Shown piece by piece: positions 17,803 to 27,380 of a stretch of 64,000 nt of DNA; position 1 is the stretch's first letter, and every line of letters begins with the position of its first letter. The notes under the pieces are model-generated. The model saw only the letters and a program-made list of their open reading frames with translations. It had not been told where the DNA came from and made no database searches. Source of the DNA: Azotimanducus sp963663145 (GTDB lineage Bacteria > Pseudomonadota > Gammaproteobacteria > Pseudomonadales > Azotimanducaceae); NCBI GenBank assembly GCA_963663145.1, contig OY760134.1, positions 2,418,001 through 2,482,000 on the forward strand. Direction: 5' to 3'. The translations under genes were made by a program, and so were the position numbers.

Positions 17803-19065
17803 ATGGCCAACCGAGGAACATCGCCGAACTGGGTGCGTCGACATCCGCTCTGGACGACCATTATCCTCGTCTGCTTAGCGGGGCTCGCTTGGCTCTTCTA
17901 CCCGAAAGACTCAAACGACTTTGAAGATCCTCTGATTGCCCCGGTCGTGCGTGGTGCCATCGAGGATCTTGTCACCGCATCCGGAGAACTCAAACCCATA
18001 CGGGTCGTGAGCGTCGGGGCGCAGGTGTCGGGTCAGCTCAAAGCCCTCCACGTCAAGGTCGGTGACCGCGTCACCCAAGGCGATCTAATCGCCGAGATTG
18101 ATGCCGAGGTGCAGGAAAAGGAGGTCGAAGCCAGCCTCGCCCAGCTGCGCGGCCTCGAAACCCAGCTCCCGGCAAGCCGCGCGAACCTCGAATTCGCCGA
18201 GGCCAACTTTCGCAGACAATCACGCCTCATGGAAGAAAACGCCACCGCCGAAGCGCAGTTCGACCAAGCGCGCGCGACGCTGGCGGCGGCCAAGGCGCAA
18301 ATTCTGAAATTAGAATCCAACATCGAACAATCCAGAATGCGCATCGAGGCGCAAAAGACACTGCTGCGCTACAGCCGTATCGAAGCGCCCATCAGCGGAA
18401 CCGTCTCCGAAGTTCAGGTCGAGGTGGGGCAGACTTTGAACGCCGCACAACAAACGCCGGTGATACTCAACATCGCCGACATCACCTCGATGCAGGTGCG
18501 CTCCTATGTATCGGAAGCCGATGTGCGCCGGCTCGAGGAAGGCATGCCCGTCTACTTCACAACCCTTGGCGACCAGACTCGCCGATGGGAAGCAAACCTC
18601 AGTGAAGTCTTGCTGTCTCCGCAGAACCGCGGCAACGTCATTTTCTATCCAGCGCTCTTTGAAGTCGCGAACGAGGATGAATCCCTGCTTCCCGATATGA
18701 CGGCCGAGGTGTTCTTCGTGATGCAATCGGCTGAAGATGTCTTGGTCGTGCCGCTCGCCGCGCTCACTATTCCAAGCGAACCCGGAACACCAAGCGCATC
18801 GGCGGTCTTCGTGCGGGGCGCGAGACCCGACCTTGCCGACCGGCGTGGCCAAGCGCCGGGGACGAGCGAGGAAGAAGGTACGCTTGCGATCGCCTACGTC
18901 GTGGACGATTCTGGAGACATCGCTCGGCGAAACCTCCGCATAGGGGCGAGAGACTTGGTATCGGCGCAAGTGCTTACCGGACTCGAAGCGGGTGAGCAGG
19001 TCATCATTGGATCAAGGGTCGAGCATTCCAATAGCAATGTGAGGGTTGGGGTGCGCGTGCGGTGA
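17803..19065 (+). CDS. macA: MacA-type periplasmic adaptor
   Basis: A 420-residue membrane-fusion protein: one N-terminal membrane anchor (TTIILVCLAGLAWLFY), a lipoyl-like half (SVGAQVSGQLKALHVKVGDRV), a long coiled-coil hairpin with EASLAQLRGLETQLPASRANLEFAEANF, the second lipoyl half (IEAPISGTVSEVQVEVGQ) and C-terminal beta domains. It bridges an inner-membrane MacB pump to an outer-membrane channel. The stop overlaps the start of macB, and the outer-membrane factor follows, so all three tripartite components are in one operon. Confidence 0.88.
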   Translation: MANRGTSPNWVRRHPLWTTIILVCLAGLAWLFYPKDSNDFEDPLIAPVVRGAIEDLVTASGELKPIRVVSVGAQVSGQLKALHVKVGDRVTQGDLIAEIDAEVQEKEVEASLAQLRGLETQLPASRANLEFAEANFRRQSRLMEENATAEAQFDQARATLAAAKAQILKLESNIEQSRMRIEAQKTLLRYSRIEAPISGTVSEVQVEVGQTLNAAQQTPVILNIADITSMQVRSYVSEADVRRLEEGMPVYFTTLGDQTRRWEANLSEVLLSPQNRGNVIFYPALFEVANEDESLLPDMTAEVFFVMQSAEDVLVVPLAALTIPSEPGTPSASAVFVRGARPDLADRRGQAPGTSEEEGTLAIAYVVDDSGDIARRNLRIGARDLVSAQVLTGLEAGEQVIIGSRVEHSNSNVRVGVRVR

Positions 19066-21059
19066 CACATATTGTCCAGGGCGCGATGCCGGAATCCGAC
19101 ACACCCTTAATCTCGCTTCGCGATGTGAGCTTCACCTATTCGACCGGCAAGCTCGAATTCGAAGCGCTTAAAGGGGTCTCGCTCGATATTCACTCTGGAG
19201 AGTTCGTCGCGATCATTGGACAATCGGGTTCGGGAAAAACCACCTTGATGAATGTCATCGGCTGCTTGAGTCGGCCGACGAGCGGGGACTATCTATTCAA
19301 CGCTGAACCCGTCTCAGATCTCGACGCCAACGGACTGGCTCGATTGCGACGCAGCGCACTCGGTTTTGTATTTCAAAACTACAACCTGCTTGAATCGGCC
19401 AGTGCGCAGGAAAACGTGCAAATTCCTGCCATCTATGCAGGGGTCAAGCGAAGCGAACGCTTAGAGCGCGCCAAGAATCTACTCTCCAGTCTCGCGCTTG
19501 GGCGCCGGCTCGGACACCTGCCTTCGGAGATGTCCGGAGGCGAGCAGCAACGGGTTGCCATGGCCCGCGCGCTCATGAACGGAGGTCAGGTCATACTGGC
19601 CGATGAGCCCACCGGCGCGCTCGATTCCAAGACCAGCAAAGACATCATTGATCGCCTTGAAGCCTTGGCCGCGCAAGGACATACAGTCATCGTTGTGACC
19701 CACAACGCGGAAGTTGCGGGGCGAGCGCAAAGGCGCATTGAACTCTTGGACGGTCGCGTGGTCGCCGACAGCGGAGCTGGCCGTGACAGACAAGCGCGCG
19801 CTGTCATGTCGCCAAACCGAGATCAATCAACGAACGCGCCCGTCTCCCTGTCTCCGGCGGCCATGACGCAAGCCTTCTTAAGCGCGCTGCGTTCCTTGAA
19901 TGCCAACAAATTCCGCACAGGGCTTACGCTACTCGGCATCATTATTGGGGTGCTTTCGGTCATCATCATGCTCGCCTTGGGCGAGGGCGCCAAAGTCTTC
20001 ATCATGGACAGCCTCGGCGACTTGGGCTCCAACACCATACAGGTGCGTCCCGACAGGACATTCGACCTTGGAAGCGCAAGCCTGCGCGACCCACCCGCAC
20101 TCTATTATGAGGATGCACTGGCAATTGCCGAAAAGGTTCCAAATGTCGCAGGGGTCATCCCCACCAAGTCTCGCTGGATGATGAGCCGCCACCTTGGCTT
20201 CACGCACAATGGCCAAGTCGTGGGGACCACGCCTGATGTCATTCACATTAAGAAACTGAGATTGGTCGAGGGCACTTTCTTCGATCAATCGCACTTCGAC
20301 CAGCTCGCCCCGGTGGCGGTCATTGGTGCCGAAGTTCGCGGCCGATTGTTTCCGGATGCTGCGTCAGCCGTAGGTGCCCACATTCTTGTGCAGGACACCC
20401 CGCTCAGGGTCATCGGGGTATTGGCGCCAAACAGTGTTGGCGTACTGGGTTTCGGTTTTGAGGACTACTCGCTGTACGTGCCGCTTTCAGCGGGCCGAAC
20501 ACGTTTGTTCGGCGATCAAACCATAGATTCTCTGCAAGTTTCGGCGACCGATGTGGCGCACATTGCGTCCATCATCGAGGGCATTCGTACGCTACTCCTC
20601 GCTCGGCACGGCAAGGAGGGATTTGCGGTTGAGGATGCCGGCGAGCTCATGGAGACCCAGCTTGAAGTGATCTCAGTGGTGAGTTTGGTGCTTGGGGGCA
20701 TCGCCGCCATTTCTCTGCTGGTGGCCGGCATAGGTGTGATGAACATCATGCTGGTGTCGGTCACTCAGCGAACGCGCGAAATCGGCATACGCATGGCCGC
20801 CGGCGCCAGAAATGGAGATGTGCTCTTGCATTTCCTGCTCGAAGCGATATTGGTGTGTGTGGTCGGCGGCTTGGTCGCGGTACTTCTCGCCGCATTAACG
20901 GCTGACATACTGGCGAATTTTGAGGTTCCAATCAAAGTGACGGGCGAACCCATTTTCTGGTCCTTGAGCGTGGCGGTGATGACCGGCGTGGTGTTCGGGT
21001 TCGCGCCTGCTTGGCGGGCCGCCAAGCTCGACCCGGCCGCCGCGCTCGCAGCGGTATGA
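19062..21059 (+). CDS. macB: MacB-type ABC transporter (fused ATPase-permease)
   Basis: A 665-residue fusion. The N-terminal ABC domain has Walker A GQSGSGKTT, signature MSGGEQQR, Walker B VILADEPTGALD and the H-loop VVTHN. About residue 280 onward is the MacB membrane part: a first transmembrane helix near LTLLGIIIGVLSVIIMLALG, a large periplasmic domain, and three C-terminal helices of the FtsX type with TQRTREIGIRMAAGA. MacB uses ATP to drive periplasmic substrates (macrolides, toxins, lipids, siderophores) through MacA to an outer-membrane channel. Translation may begin at GTG 19062, overlapping macA, or at ATG 19086. Confidence 0.9.
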   Translation: MTHIVQGAMPESDTPLISLRDVSFTYSTGKLEFEALKGVSLDIHSGEFVAIIGQSGSGKTTLMNVIGCLSRPTSGDYLFNAEPVSDLDANGLARLRRSALGFVFQNYNLLESASAQENVQIPAIYAGVKRSERLERAKNLLSSLALGRRLGHLPSEMSGGEQQRVAMARALMNGGQVILADEPTGALDSKTSKDIIDRLEALAAQGHTVIVVTHNAEVAGRAQRRIELLDGRVVADSGAGRDRQARAVMSPNRDQSTNAPVSLSPAAMTQAFLSALRSLNANKFRTGLTLLGIIIGVLSVIIMLALGEGAKVFIMDSLGDLGSNTIQVRPDRTFDLGSASLRDPPALYYEDALAIAEKVPNVAGVIPTKSRWMMSRHLGFTHNGQVVGTTPDVIHIKKLRLVEGTFFDQSHFDQLAPVAVIGAEVRGRLFPDAASAVGAHILVQDTPLRVIGVLAPNSVGVLGFGFEDYSLYVPLSAGRTRLFGDQTIDSLQVSATDVAHIASIIEGIRTLLLARHGKEGFAVEDAGELMETQLEVISVVSLVLGGIAAISLLVAGIGVMNIMLVSVTQRTREIGIRMAAGARNGDVLLHFLLEAILVCVVGGLVAVLLAALTADILANFEVPIKVTGEPIFWSLSVAVMTGVVFGFAPAWRAAKLDPAAALAAV

Positions 21060-21065
21060 ATCTCT

Positions 21066-22484
21066 ATGCATAATGCGTCCATGATAAGCATTCATCACTT
21101 CATTCGTTGCAAGTATCTTCAGGGATTGATGGCACTCTTGCTGGCAGGCTGCGCCACCACCCCCCTGCCCATGCTTGAAGACGATGTGCCCCAAGACTGG
21201 CAACGCGCCGCCGCAGAATTGGAGCAATGGCCGAACCCCGATTGGTGGAACAATTTTGGCAGCGACGAACTCTCCGAGATCGTCGCAAAACTGGAAGCGA
21301 GCAACCTCGACCTCAAGAACAGTGAACGCGCCTTGCGAAGCGCACAACTCTTGCTTGAGGATGCCGGCTTCGACCTCTTACCAGTGCCGCTGGTGGACCT
21401 TGGCGGTGGTGTGCGCTATGCGGGCTCGGAATCTGTGGGAAGGGACTATTCGCACAACACAAGCGAGTCGGTGGATGTTTCGGTTGCCATTTCCTACACA
21501 GACATTTTGAGCAAGCCGCTGCGCTACGATGCCTCGCTGGCCAGCTACGAATCAAGTCTCGCCCAAGCGGCTGATGTGCGGCTGAATATCTACGGCACCG
21601 CCGCCTCCACCTACTTTCGCATCCTCCTGCTGCGCGACCGCATTGAAGCGGCAACGCTCAATCTGCAAAACGCCGAACGCATCTCGCGCATCGTGCAGGC
21701 GCGCGTCGATGCCGGGACGGTGCCGCCCATTGATGCCCTGCAGCAGCAAATCGCCGTGCAGCGGCAGCGAAACGCCATCTCAACGCTCCGTCAGGATGAG
21801 TTCCAAGCGCGGTCGGGGCTCGCGCTACTACTGGCGACCTCCGCAAGAGACTTCGACGTGCGCGCCACTACCCTGAACAGCCTCGTCACCCCTGAAGTGG
21901 CTCCCGGCCTTCCGTCCGAACTGCTCTCACGACGACCGGACCTAGTGCGCACGGAGGCCGCTCTCCGGGCTGCGCGGGCAAATCTTGATATCGCACGCCG
22001 AGATCTGTTGCCGACCATTTCTCTCACCTCGTCGGCGAATCGTGCCAGTGACTCGCTCGCCAACTTCGTCGATGGTGCCAGCCTTGGTATATCGATCACC
22101 TCCGGTCTGGTTCAGCGGGTCTTTGATGCCGGGCGCCGCACGCGCGCATTGGAACGCCGGCAACTCACCTACGAATCCTTGATCGCCGACTATCGGCAAT
22201 CGATCATCCGCGCCTTCAACGACATCGAAGTCGCACTCGGCAACATCACGCTGCTTGAATCTCTGGGCAAGATCGCGCTCGAAGACCTCGCGCGCGCCAC
22301 CGAATCCCTGCGCATCGCCGAGGTGCGCTACCGTGAAGGCGTTGACGACTATCAGACCGTCCTTAATTCGCAGAACGTGCTCTATGCCGCGCGGGACAGC
22401 GTGCTCGCCAACAAGCTAGCGCATCTGAACGCCGTGATTTCCATGTACCAAGCGCTCGGCGGCGGCTGGCAAATGGAGTATTAG
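21066..22484 (+). CDS. TolC/NodT-type outer-membrane efflux lipoprotein
   Basis: A 472-residue outer-membrane factor. The N-terminus has a lipoprotein signal with lipobox LLAG-C, then two outer-membrane efflux repeats with long helices (NLDLKNSERALRSAQLLLEDAG; LLSRRPDLVRTEAALRAARANL) and the NodT-type RRPDL motif. It would form the trimeric exit channel for the MacA-MacB pump encoded immediately upstream (6-bp gap). A downstream Met at 21081 is an equally good start. Confidence 0.88.
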   Translation: MHNASMISIHHFIRCKYLQGLMALLLAGCATTPLPMLEDDVPQDWQRAAAELEQWPNPDWWNNFGSDELSEIVAKLEASNLDLKNSERALRSAQLLLEDAGFDLLPVPLVDLGGGVRYAGSESVGRDYSHNTSESVDVSVAISYTDILSKPLRYDASLASYESSLAQAADVRLNIYGTAASTYFRILLLRDRIEAATLNLQNAERISRIVQARVDAGTVPPIDALQQQIAVQRQRNAISTLRQDEFQARSGLALLLATSARDFDVRATTLNSLVTPEVAPGLPSELLSRRPDLVRTEAALRAARANLDIARRDLLPTISLTSSANRASDSLANFVDGASLGISITSGLVQRVFDAGRRTRALERRQLTYESLIADYRQSIIRAFNDIEVALGNITLLESLGKIALEDLARATESLRIAEVRYREGVDDYQTVLNSQNVLYAARDSVLANKLAHLNAVISMYQALGGGWQMEY

Positions 22485-22497
22485 TCTTCTATCGCCC

Positions 22498-23619
22498 TTA
22501 GAAGGCTTCCATATTGAGTGCTCGGCAGTCGAGTGCTGCCCAGCCAATGCGTACCTCATCGTCCGGTAGTATGCCGCCGTGCCCGACGATGTTGGGAATC
22601 TTGGCGATGAACTCGGGATTGCCAAAGAGCGAGAAGCGCACGCGCAAGTGGTCGCCGAGAAATGTCACATCCTCAACATGGGCCGTGAACTCATTTGCGA
22701 AACGCTCCGATTCCCGCGCAAGCTGAACCCTCTCGGGCCGTATCGCAATCAAAGTCTCATCGCCCGGCTGCAAGTCGCCAAGATGCGCCGCCTGCAGTTC
22801 ACCGCCTTTCACCTCGACCTTGCATACCCCGCGCGTCACCGACAGAATACGACCCTCAAGCATGTTGTTCTCGCCAATAAATCGCGCCACAAATGATCTA
22901 CGCGGCTCCTCATAAAGGACTTCGGGGGTCGCCACCTGCTCAATGAGCCCATCGCGAAACACCGCGACTCGATCGGACATGACCATAGCCTCCTGCTGAT
23001 CGTGGGTCACGTAGACCACCGTCACACCGAGCTCGCGATGGATTCGGCGAATCTCATACTGCAGTTCTTCGCGCAGCCGCCGATCAAGTGCGCCCAGCGG
23101 CTCATCCATCAGCACCAGCTCCGGTTCGAACACCAGCGCACGCGCGATCGCCACGCGCTGCCGCTGACCACCGGAGAGCTGCCCCGGGGGGCGGTCTTCA
23201 AAGCCTTCGAGACGCACCAGTGAGAGCGCGCGCGCGATGCGTTGCTCACGTTCTTCGGATGCCATGCCTCGGACTTCAAGCGGAAAGGAAAGATTCTTCC
23301 CAACCGTCATATGCGGAAACAGGGCATAGTCTTGGAACACCACGCCTATGCCGCGCTTGTCCGGCGGTGTGGCACCAATGCACCCGCCGTTCACGCGGAT
23401 ATCACCCTCGCTCAAGCTTTCAAATCCGGCGAGCATCATGAGGCAGGTGGTTTTTCCCGACCCGGAAGGCCCGAGCAGGGTGAGGAACTCGCCTCGGCGC
23501 ACGCTCAAGGAGAGATTCTTGACGACCAGAGTATGTTGGTCGTACTTCTTTGATACGCCGACGAATTCGACGTGTGGTGTTTCCTGCTGCACCTGATCCT
23601 CCTCAAGAGCGCGAAGCAT
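22498..23619 (-). CDS. ABC transporter ATP-binding protein (PotA/FbpC/polyamine-iron class)
   Basis: A 373-residue ATPase with Walker A GPSGSGKTT, Q-loop VFQDYALFPHMTV, signature LSGGQRQR, Walker B LVLMDEPLGALD and H-loop VTHD, followed by a C-terminal TOBE domain (LIAIRPERVQL). This class energises uptake of spermidine/putrescine, Fe3+ or related solutes. No permease or binding-protein gene is adjacent on either side, so it is an orphan ATPase here. It converges on the efflux operon with only 13 bp between stop codons. Confidence 0.85.
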   Translation of the reverse strand: MLRALEEDQVQQETPHVEFVGVSKKYDQHTLVVKNLSLSVRRGEFLTLLGPSGSGKTTCLMMLAGFESLSEGDIRVNGGCIGATPPDKRGIGVVFQDYALFPHMTVGKNLSFPLEVRGMASEEREQRIARALSLVRLEGFEDRPPGQLSGGQRQRVAIARALVFEPELVLMDEPLGALDRRLREELQYEIRRIHRELGVTVVYVTHDQQEAMVMSDRVAVFRDGLIEQVATPEVLYEEPRRSFVARFIGENNMLEGRILSVTRGVCKVEVKGGELQAAHLGDLQPGDETLIAIRPERVQLARESERFANEFTAHVEDVTFLGDHLRVRFSLFGNPEFIAKIPNIVGHGGILPDDEVRIGWAALDCRALNMEAF

Positions 23620-23681
23620 ACCCGAACAGACCGACTGCGCGAGCGTCGATGCGAGATCAATGCCTGAGAATAGCGAGCGAT

Positions 23682-23801
23682 ATGTACATTATTGACGCCC
23701 CAGCTTGGCTTGCGTTCCTTCCCATAGTTCTGTTGGTGATTTGCTTGGATTGGGTGCCAGCGTTCTTTAAGAAGGTGTTCACCAAACGCCAGCACTCTTA
23801 G
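23682..23801 (+). CDS. Possible 39-residue membrane protein
   Basis: From an ATG at 23682 a short frame encodes a single hydrophobic helix (WLAFLPIVLLVICLDWVPAFF) followed by a basic tail (KKVFTKRQHS), the layout of small inner-membrane proteins. The ribosome binding site is weak (AGCGA). It lies between the orphan ATPase and a TonB receptor. Coding status is uncertain. Confidence 0.3.
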   Translation: MYIIDAPAWLAFLPIVLLVICLDWVPAFFKKVFTKRQHS

Positions 23802-24136
23802 CTGTATCGCGCACGCATGGTCGGTGGTGCCTGTTCCTATTCAGACGAGACATTTATTACTTCCCCAATCTTGGAAATGCCCGCTCACGGCATTCCAAGG
23901 CCGTGCCGGGTCGCGGATTCCCTATTTGCCGGCGTATCGAAGGCGGCCAGTGAAATTCCGTACACCATGCGGTAAGAATAGCCGTGTTGCTCAAAAAGGG
24001 ATGCCTGGTGGTGCGGCTGCGCCGGAGTCCGCCACACCGATCAGAATTATTCAAATGCGCGTACTTCTGCTATAGTCCGCGCAGAACCAACGAACTACTG
24101 CGTTGGAATAGTCAAACTGGAGGGTAGGTAGTCATC
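23802..24136. other. Upstream region of the TonB receptor
   Basis: No gene is seen. A GC-rich imperfect hairpin lies near 24008-24040 (GGTGGTGCGG against CCGCCACACC) and a -10-like TATAGT near 24073 precedes the receptor start by about 60 bp; a GGAGGGTAGG ribosome binding region lies 12-20 bp before the ATG. These are by-eye regulatory candidates. Confidence 0.35.
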
Positions 24137-26611
24137 ATGTCTCTGACTTCCCCAATTGGTCGCATCCTGTTGGGTGTGGCAACGCCATTCATGGTCTTGG
24201 GCGGAGCGCTCGCTGCAGCACCGGCATTAGCGCAAACCGTCATCGAAGAAATCGTAGTCACGGCGCGCAAGCGCGCCGAAAACCTGCAGGATGTGCCGGC
24301 GGCCGTCAGCGCCTTTAATAGCGAAGAGCTCACGGATCGCGGTATAGATTCGATTGAAGAAGTCGGCCGCCTGACTCCCAACGTGGCCATGACTGAAACC
24401 ACGGGCTTGATCTCCGGCGCTTTGCTGGTGTTCATCCGCGGCATAGGCAATGACCCGGGGTTTGACCAGGGTGTTGGCGTGTACGTGGATGACGTCTATC
24501 TCAATCGCACCTCGGGAATGATGCTCGATGTCTACGATGTGGAGCGAATCGAGATACTCAAAGGTCCGCAGGGTAACCTCTACGGCCGCAATACTATCGG
24601 CGGCGCCATCAAGTACGTCAGTCGGGAACCTTCGGAAGAATTGCGCATGCACGCCGAGGCCAAGGTGGGTACGGATTCGCTTCGCAAGTACCGTGCCGGC
24701 CTTTCCGGCCCACTCGGCGGTACTTCGCTTTGGGGCTCGGTCGCCGTCTCCAAGAGCGAACACGAGGGCTATCAGACCAATCGCTATAACGGTGACCAGT
24801 TTGCAAGCCCAGATATCCTGTCCGCGCGCGGGACGCTTGTGATGCAGGCCACGGACTCGCTGCGCCTGAAGCTGGTTGCCGATTTAATGCGCGATCGCTC
24901 GTCTCCATACGTGCCGAACCGGGTCGCCGTGAACTTGGCTGGCGAGTCCGGCCTCGGTGCGTTTGACCAACTCTTGGGCCTTGCGAACAATTTCGTTCCG
25001 GGCGCGGCCTATCTCGCACCAGGACAGACCTTGGATACCAGCATGCCAACCGATATAGACACGGTGAACACCGCCTTCATCGAGGGCGGCTTTGATGAGT
25101 ACTTTATCGACACCAATGGGCTGGCGCTGACGGTCACTTGGGATTTCAATGATGCTTGGTCGTTCAAGTCCATCACGGCGATGCGTGAATTGGACCGCGC
25201 CGCACCCTTCGATTTCGATGGCAGTGATCAGGTCTTCATCGATACCCTGCAAAAATGGGATACAGAGGATTTTACTCAAGAGTTACAGGTGAACTTCAGC
25301 AGCGAGAACATCAACGCGGTGTTCGGCTATTACTATTTGGAAGGCGACTACAACAACACCTCCCTGACCGTGCAGTCGCCCCTGCTTCGCCTTCTCACAA
25401 GCCATGTCAAGACCACCTACCGGGATGAACGGCCATTGGAGTCATCTTCTCTCTACGCGAACGTGGACTGGGACTTGAATGCGCATTGGCAGCTTTCCAT
25501 CGGCGGTCGGATCACGACCGACAAGAAGTGGATCGCTCAGGTTGCGGACGTGACGGAGACCACTCAAGTGGCGGCCTGCTTGAATCTACCCGGGGTTGCC
25601 TGCAACCCGGCGGTGGGACAGGTCATCCCCGTTGTGCTTTCGCCTCTCGGAGGGCAAATAGTCCCCAACCTGCCCTTCTTCCAGTTCTTCTTGCCCCATA
25701 GGGACCTATACGGGAAGGTCATCGGGCTCGGCAATACGCCCACCGCCATCACCTACCCCGAGAATAAGCTAGGCGACGACGAATGGGACGAATTCACACC
25801 GAGCGCGAGACTGAGCTACAAGATGTCGGAAGACACCCTGGTCTATGTGGGCGCGTCGACTGGCTTCAAGTCTGGCGGTTTCACCTACACTGGGCGCGAT
25901 TACGTTGCTCCGGTGTATGACCCTGAGTTCGTCACCACCTACTCGGCGGGTGTGAAGACAACCCTCTTAGACGGCACCATGCGGCTGAATTTTGAAGCCT
26001 TCCTGAATCAATATGAAGATAAGCAGTTTACTGCCGTCAAGCTTGACCCAGTGAGTACCGCCTTGGTGCAAACAAACGACAATGTTGGTGAAGTCGAAAC
26101 CAGTGGCGCGGAGATAGAAGTGCTATGGCTGCCGCCGGTCGAAGGTCTGGCAGTCAACCTGAACGTCGGTATCCTCGACGTGGAAATCAATGAGTACATT
26201 GAGGAATTTCCGCTTGGTTCGGGAAGATTGGCCAATGTCGCCGACTCTCACGCCCTAGGCTACTCGCCAGAACTGACCGCCCAAGCGCGGGTCCAATACA
26301 CGACCAGTCTCGGCAATATCGGCACCCTGACCTTCGGCCTCGACGCCGACTATCGTGACGAGATGTACACGGATTCGCCTATTGATCTGCGAGACCCGTT
26401 CTTTGCGAAAGCCCACTCGGAATCGCGCACCCTTACGAACGCCTTCGTGACCTTGCGTTCGGCCGATAGTCACTGGAGAATCTCCCTTGAGGGCAAGAAT
26501 CTCTCCGACAAACGCGTGGTTCAAAACACGTTTAACGTGAGTAACTTCATCTTGGGCGGCTACAACCGCGGTCGGACGTGGGGATTGACCTTCGCTTACG
26601 ATACCAACTGA
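24137..26611 (+). CDS. TonB-dependent outer-membrane receptor
   Basis: An 824-residue receptor: signal peptide ending ALAQ, a TonB-box-like IEEIVVTARKR, a plug domain (VGRLTPNVAMTET ... VDDVYLNRTSGMMLDVYDVERIEILKGPQGNLYGRNTIGGAIKYVS), a 22-strand barrel and an aromatic-ended C-terminus (WGLTFAYDTN). The GPQGTLYGRN-type sequence is typical of receptors for large hydrophobic or oligomeric nutrients in marine and sphingomonad bacteria as well as siderophores. Substrate unknown. It stands alone upstream of hicAB. Confidence 0.9.
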   Translation: MSLTSPIGRILLGVATPFMVLGGALAAAPALAQTVIEEIVVTARKRAENLQDVPAAVSAFNSEELTDRGIDSIEEVGRLTPNVAMTETTGLISGALLVFIRGIGNDPGFDQGVGVYVDDVYLNRTSGMMLDVYDVERIEILKGPQGNLYGRNTIGGAIKYVSREPSEELRMHAEAKVGTDSLRKYRAGLSGPLGGTSLWGSVAVSKSEHEGYQTNRYNGDQFASPDILSARGTLVMQATDSLRLKLVADLMRDRSSPYVPNRVAVNLAGESGLGAFDQLLGLANNFVPGAAYLAPGQTLDTSMPTDIDTVNTAFIEGGFDEYFIDTNGLALTVTWDFNDAWSFKSITAMRELDRAAPFDFDGSDQVFIDTLQKWDTEDFTQELQVNFSSENINAVFGYYYLEGDYNNTSLTVQSPLLRLLTSHVKTTYRDERPLESSSLYANVDWDLNAHWQLSIGGRITTDKKWIAQVADVTETTQVAACLNLPGVACNPAVGQVIPVVLSPLGGQIVPNLPFFQFFLPHRDLYGKVIGLGNTPTAITYPENKLGDDEWDEFTPSARLSYKMSEDTLVYVGASTGFKSGGFTYTGRDYVAPVYDPEFVTTYSAGVKTTLLDGTMRLNFEAFLNQYEDKQFTAVKLDPVSTALVQTNDNVGEVETSGAEIEVLWLPPVEGLAVNLNVGILDVEINEYIEEFPLGSGRLANVADSHALGYSPELTAQARVQYTTSLGNIGTLTFGLDADYRDEMYTDSPIDLRDPFFAKAHSESRTLTNAFVTLRSADSHWRISLEGKNLSDKRVVQNTFNVSNFILGGYNRGRTWGLTFAYDTN

Positions 26612-26677
26612 TCACTACTATGGTGGGCGGGATGCCATGCCGCGCCTCGCTAGGGCGGCATGGAATCCGCTCACGAG

Positions 26678-27001
26678 CTAACCCTGCACACTCGCTCGTA
26701 AGGATTCTGTAATCCACGCGTTCAAGCTGACCCCTTTCCGAGCCGCTTTAAGATACGCATCGCGGTGTAGATCTGGGTCGATTCGAAGAATGAGCTTTCC
26801 GGAAAAATTCTTGTCGGGTGTGATGCCGAGCTCCGAACATTGCTCGAGATAGTCGTTGATCGCGTCGCGAAAAGCTTGGTTGACTTCGCGCGCCGAATCA
26901 GCCTCAAAGGAAATCACGTCGCGAGTATTGAGCACACGCCCATGCAGAACTTGGTCATGTTCGTCAAAGACGACTTGTGCGCTATAACCCTTGTATTTCA
27001 T
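26678..27001 (-). CDS. hicB: HicB-family antitoxin
   Basis: A 107-residue HicB antitoxin: an N-terminal partial RNase-H-like domain (YSAQVVFDEHDQVLHGRVLNTRDVISFEADS) and a C-terminal ribbon-helix-helix-type region (LILRIDPDLHRDAYLKAARKG then SLNAWI). It binds and neutralises HicA and would repress its own operon. It overlaps the hicA stop by four bases, with toxin first, the usual hicAB order. Confidence 0.88.
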   Translation of the reverse strand: MKYKGYSAQVVFDEHDQVLHGRVLNTRDVISFEADSAREVNQAFRDAINDYLEQCSELGITPDKNFSGKLILRIDPDLHRDAYLKAARKGVSLNAWITESLRASVQG

Positions 27002-27252
27002 GGCGTGACTCCCGCCGCTGTGAAAAAATCCCTCAGATAAGGCACTTGATATCGCCTAGCTTCAGTTCTTGGATGAGGGCGGTGAAAGTTGGCGCGCAGG
27101 TCATTCAGCTCGAGCCGGACACGAGATCCGCGCCCTTGCTTGATGGTTCCGCCAGCTCCAATCACTAGGCTTTCGACCTCCGACCAGTTAACATTTACCG
27201 AAATCGGATCCTGGAAGATCGTTTCTAGGGCAGCGCGTTGCCGATTGTTCAC
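26998..27252 (-). CDS. hicA: HicA-family mRNA interferase toxin
   Basis: An 84-residue dsRBD-like toxin: VNWSEVESLVIGAGGTIKQGRGSRVRLELN followed by FHRPHP and YLRDFFTAAGV. Canonical HicA has a catalytic His in a GSH motif; here the position reads GSR, with His residues downstream in NFHRPHP, as in one common subfamily. It cleaves mRNA when free of HicB. It is the first gene of the pair. Confidence 0.85.
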   Translation of the reverse strand: MNNRQRAALETIFQDPISVNVNWSEVESLVIGAGGTIKQGRGSRVRLELNDLRANFHRPHPRTEARRYQVPYLRDFFTAAGVTP

Positions 27253-27261
27253 TCGCGTACA

Positions 27262-27278
27262 GTATCACTAAACGATAC
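27262..27278. promoter_or_regulatory. Candidate HicB operator
   Basis: GTATC (27262-27266) and GATAC (27274-27278) form an inverted repeat 10-26 bp upstream of the hicA start, a usual place for the autoregulatory operator of a HicB RHH protein. Confidence 0.35.
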
Positions 27279-27350
27279 CAAACCGTTGATACGCAGCTTT
27301 ATCGCGCCATCAAGTCGCTGAAGCGAAGCCCCACGAATATCTGCGACTCA

Positions 27351-27380
27351 TCGCGTCTATTTGCGGGACAGTGCACTAGA
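27351..27380 (+). repeat. 30-bp repeat, copy 1 (second copy inverted at 52142-52171)
   Basis: This segment, centred on TTTGCGGGACAGTGCACTAG, recurs as the reverse complement at 52142-52171 with 29 of 30 bases identical. It overlaps the stop codon of the SDR gene. It looks like the terminal end of a mobile element or the footprint of one. Confidence 0.75.

Noticed and set aside
22486..22504. Possible convergent terminator CTTCTA/TAGAAG
   Set aside because: The stem is short and overlaps the stop codon of the ABC ATPase; not strong enough to report as a feature.
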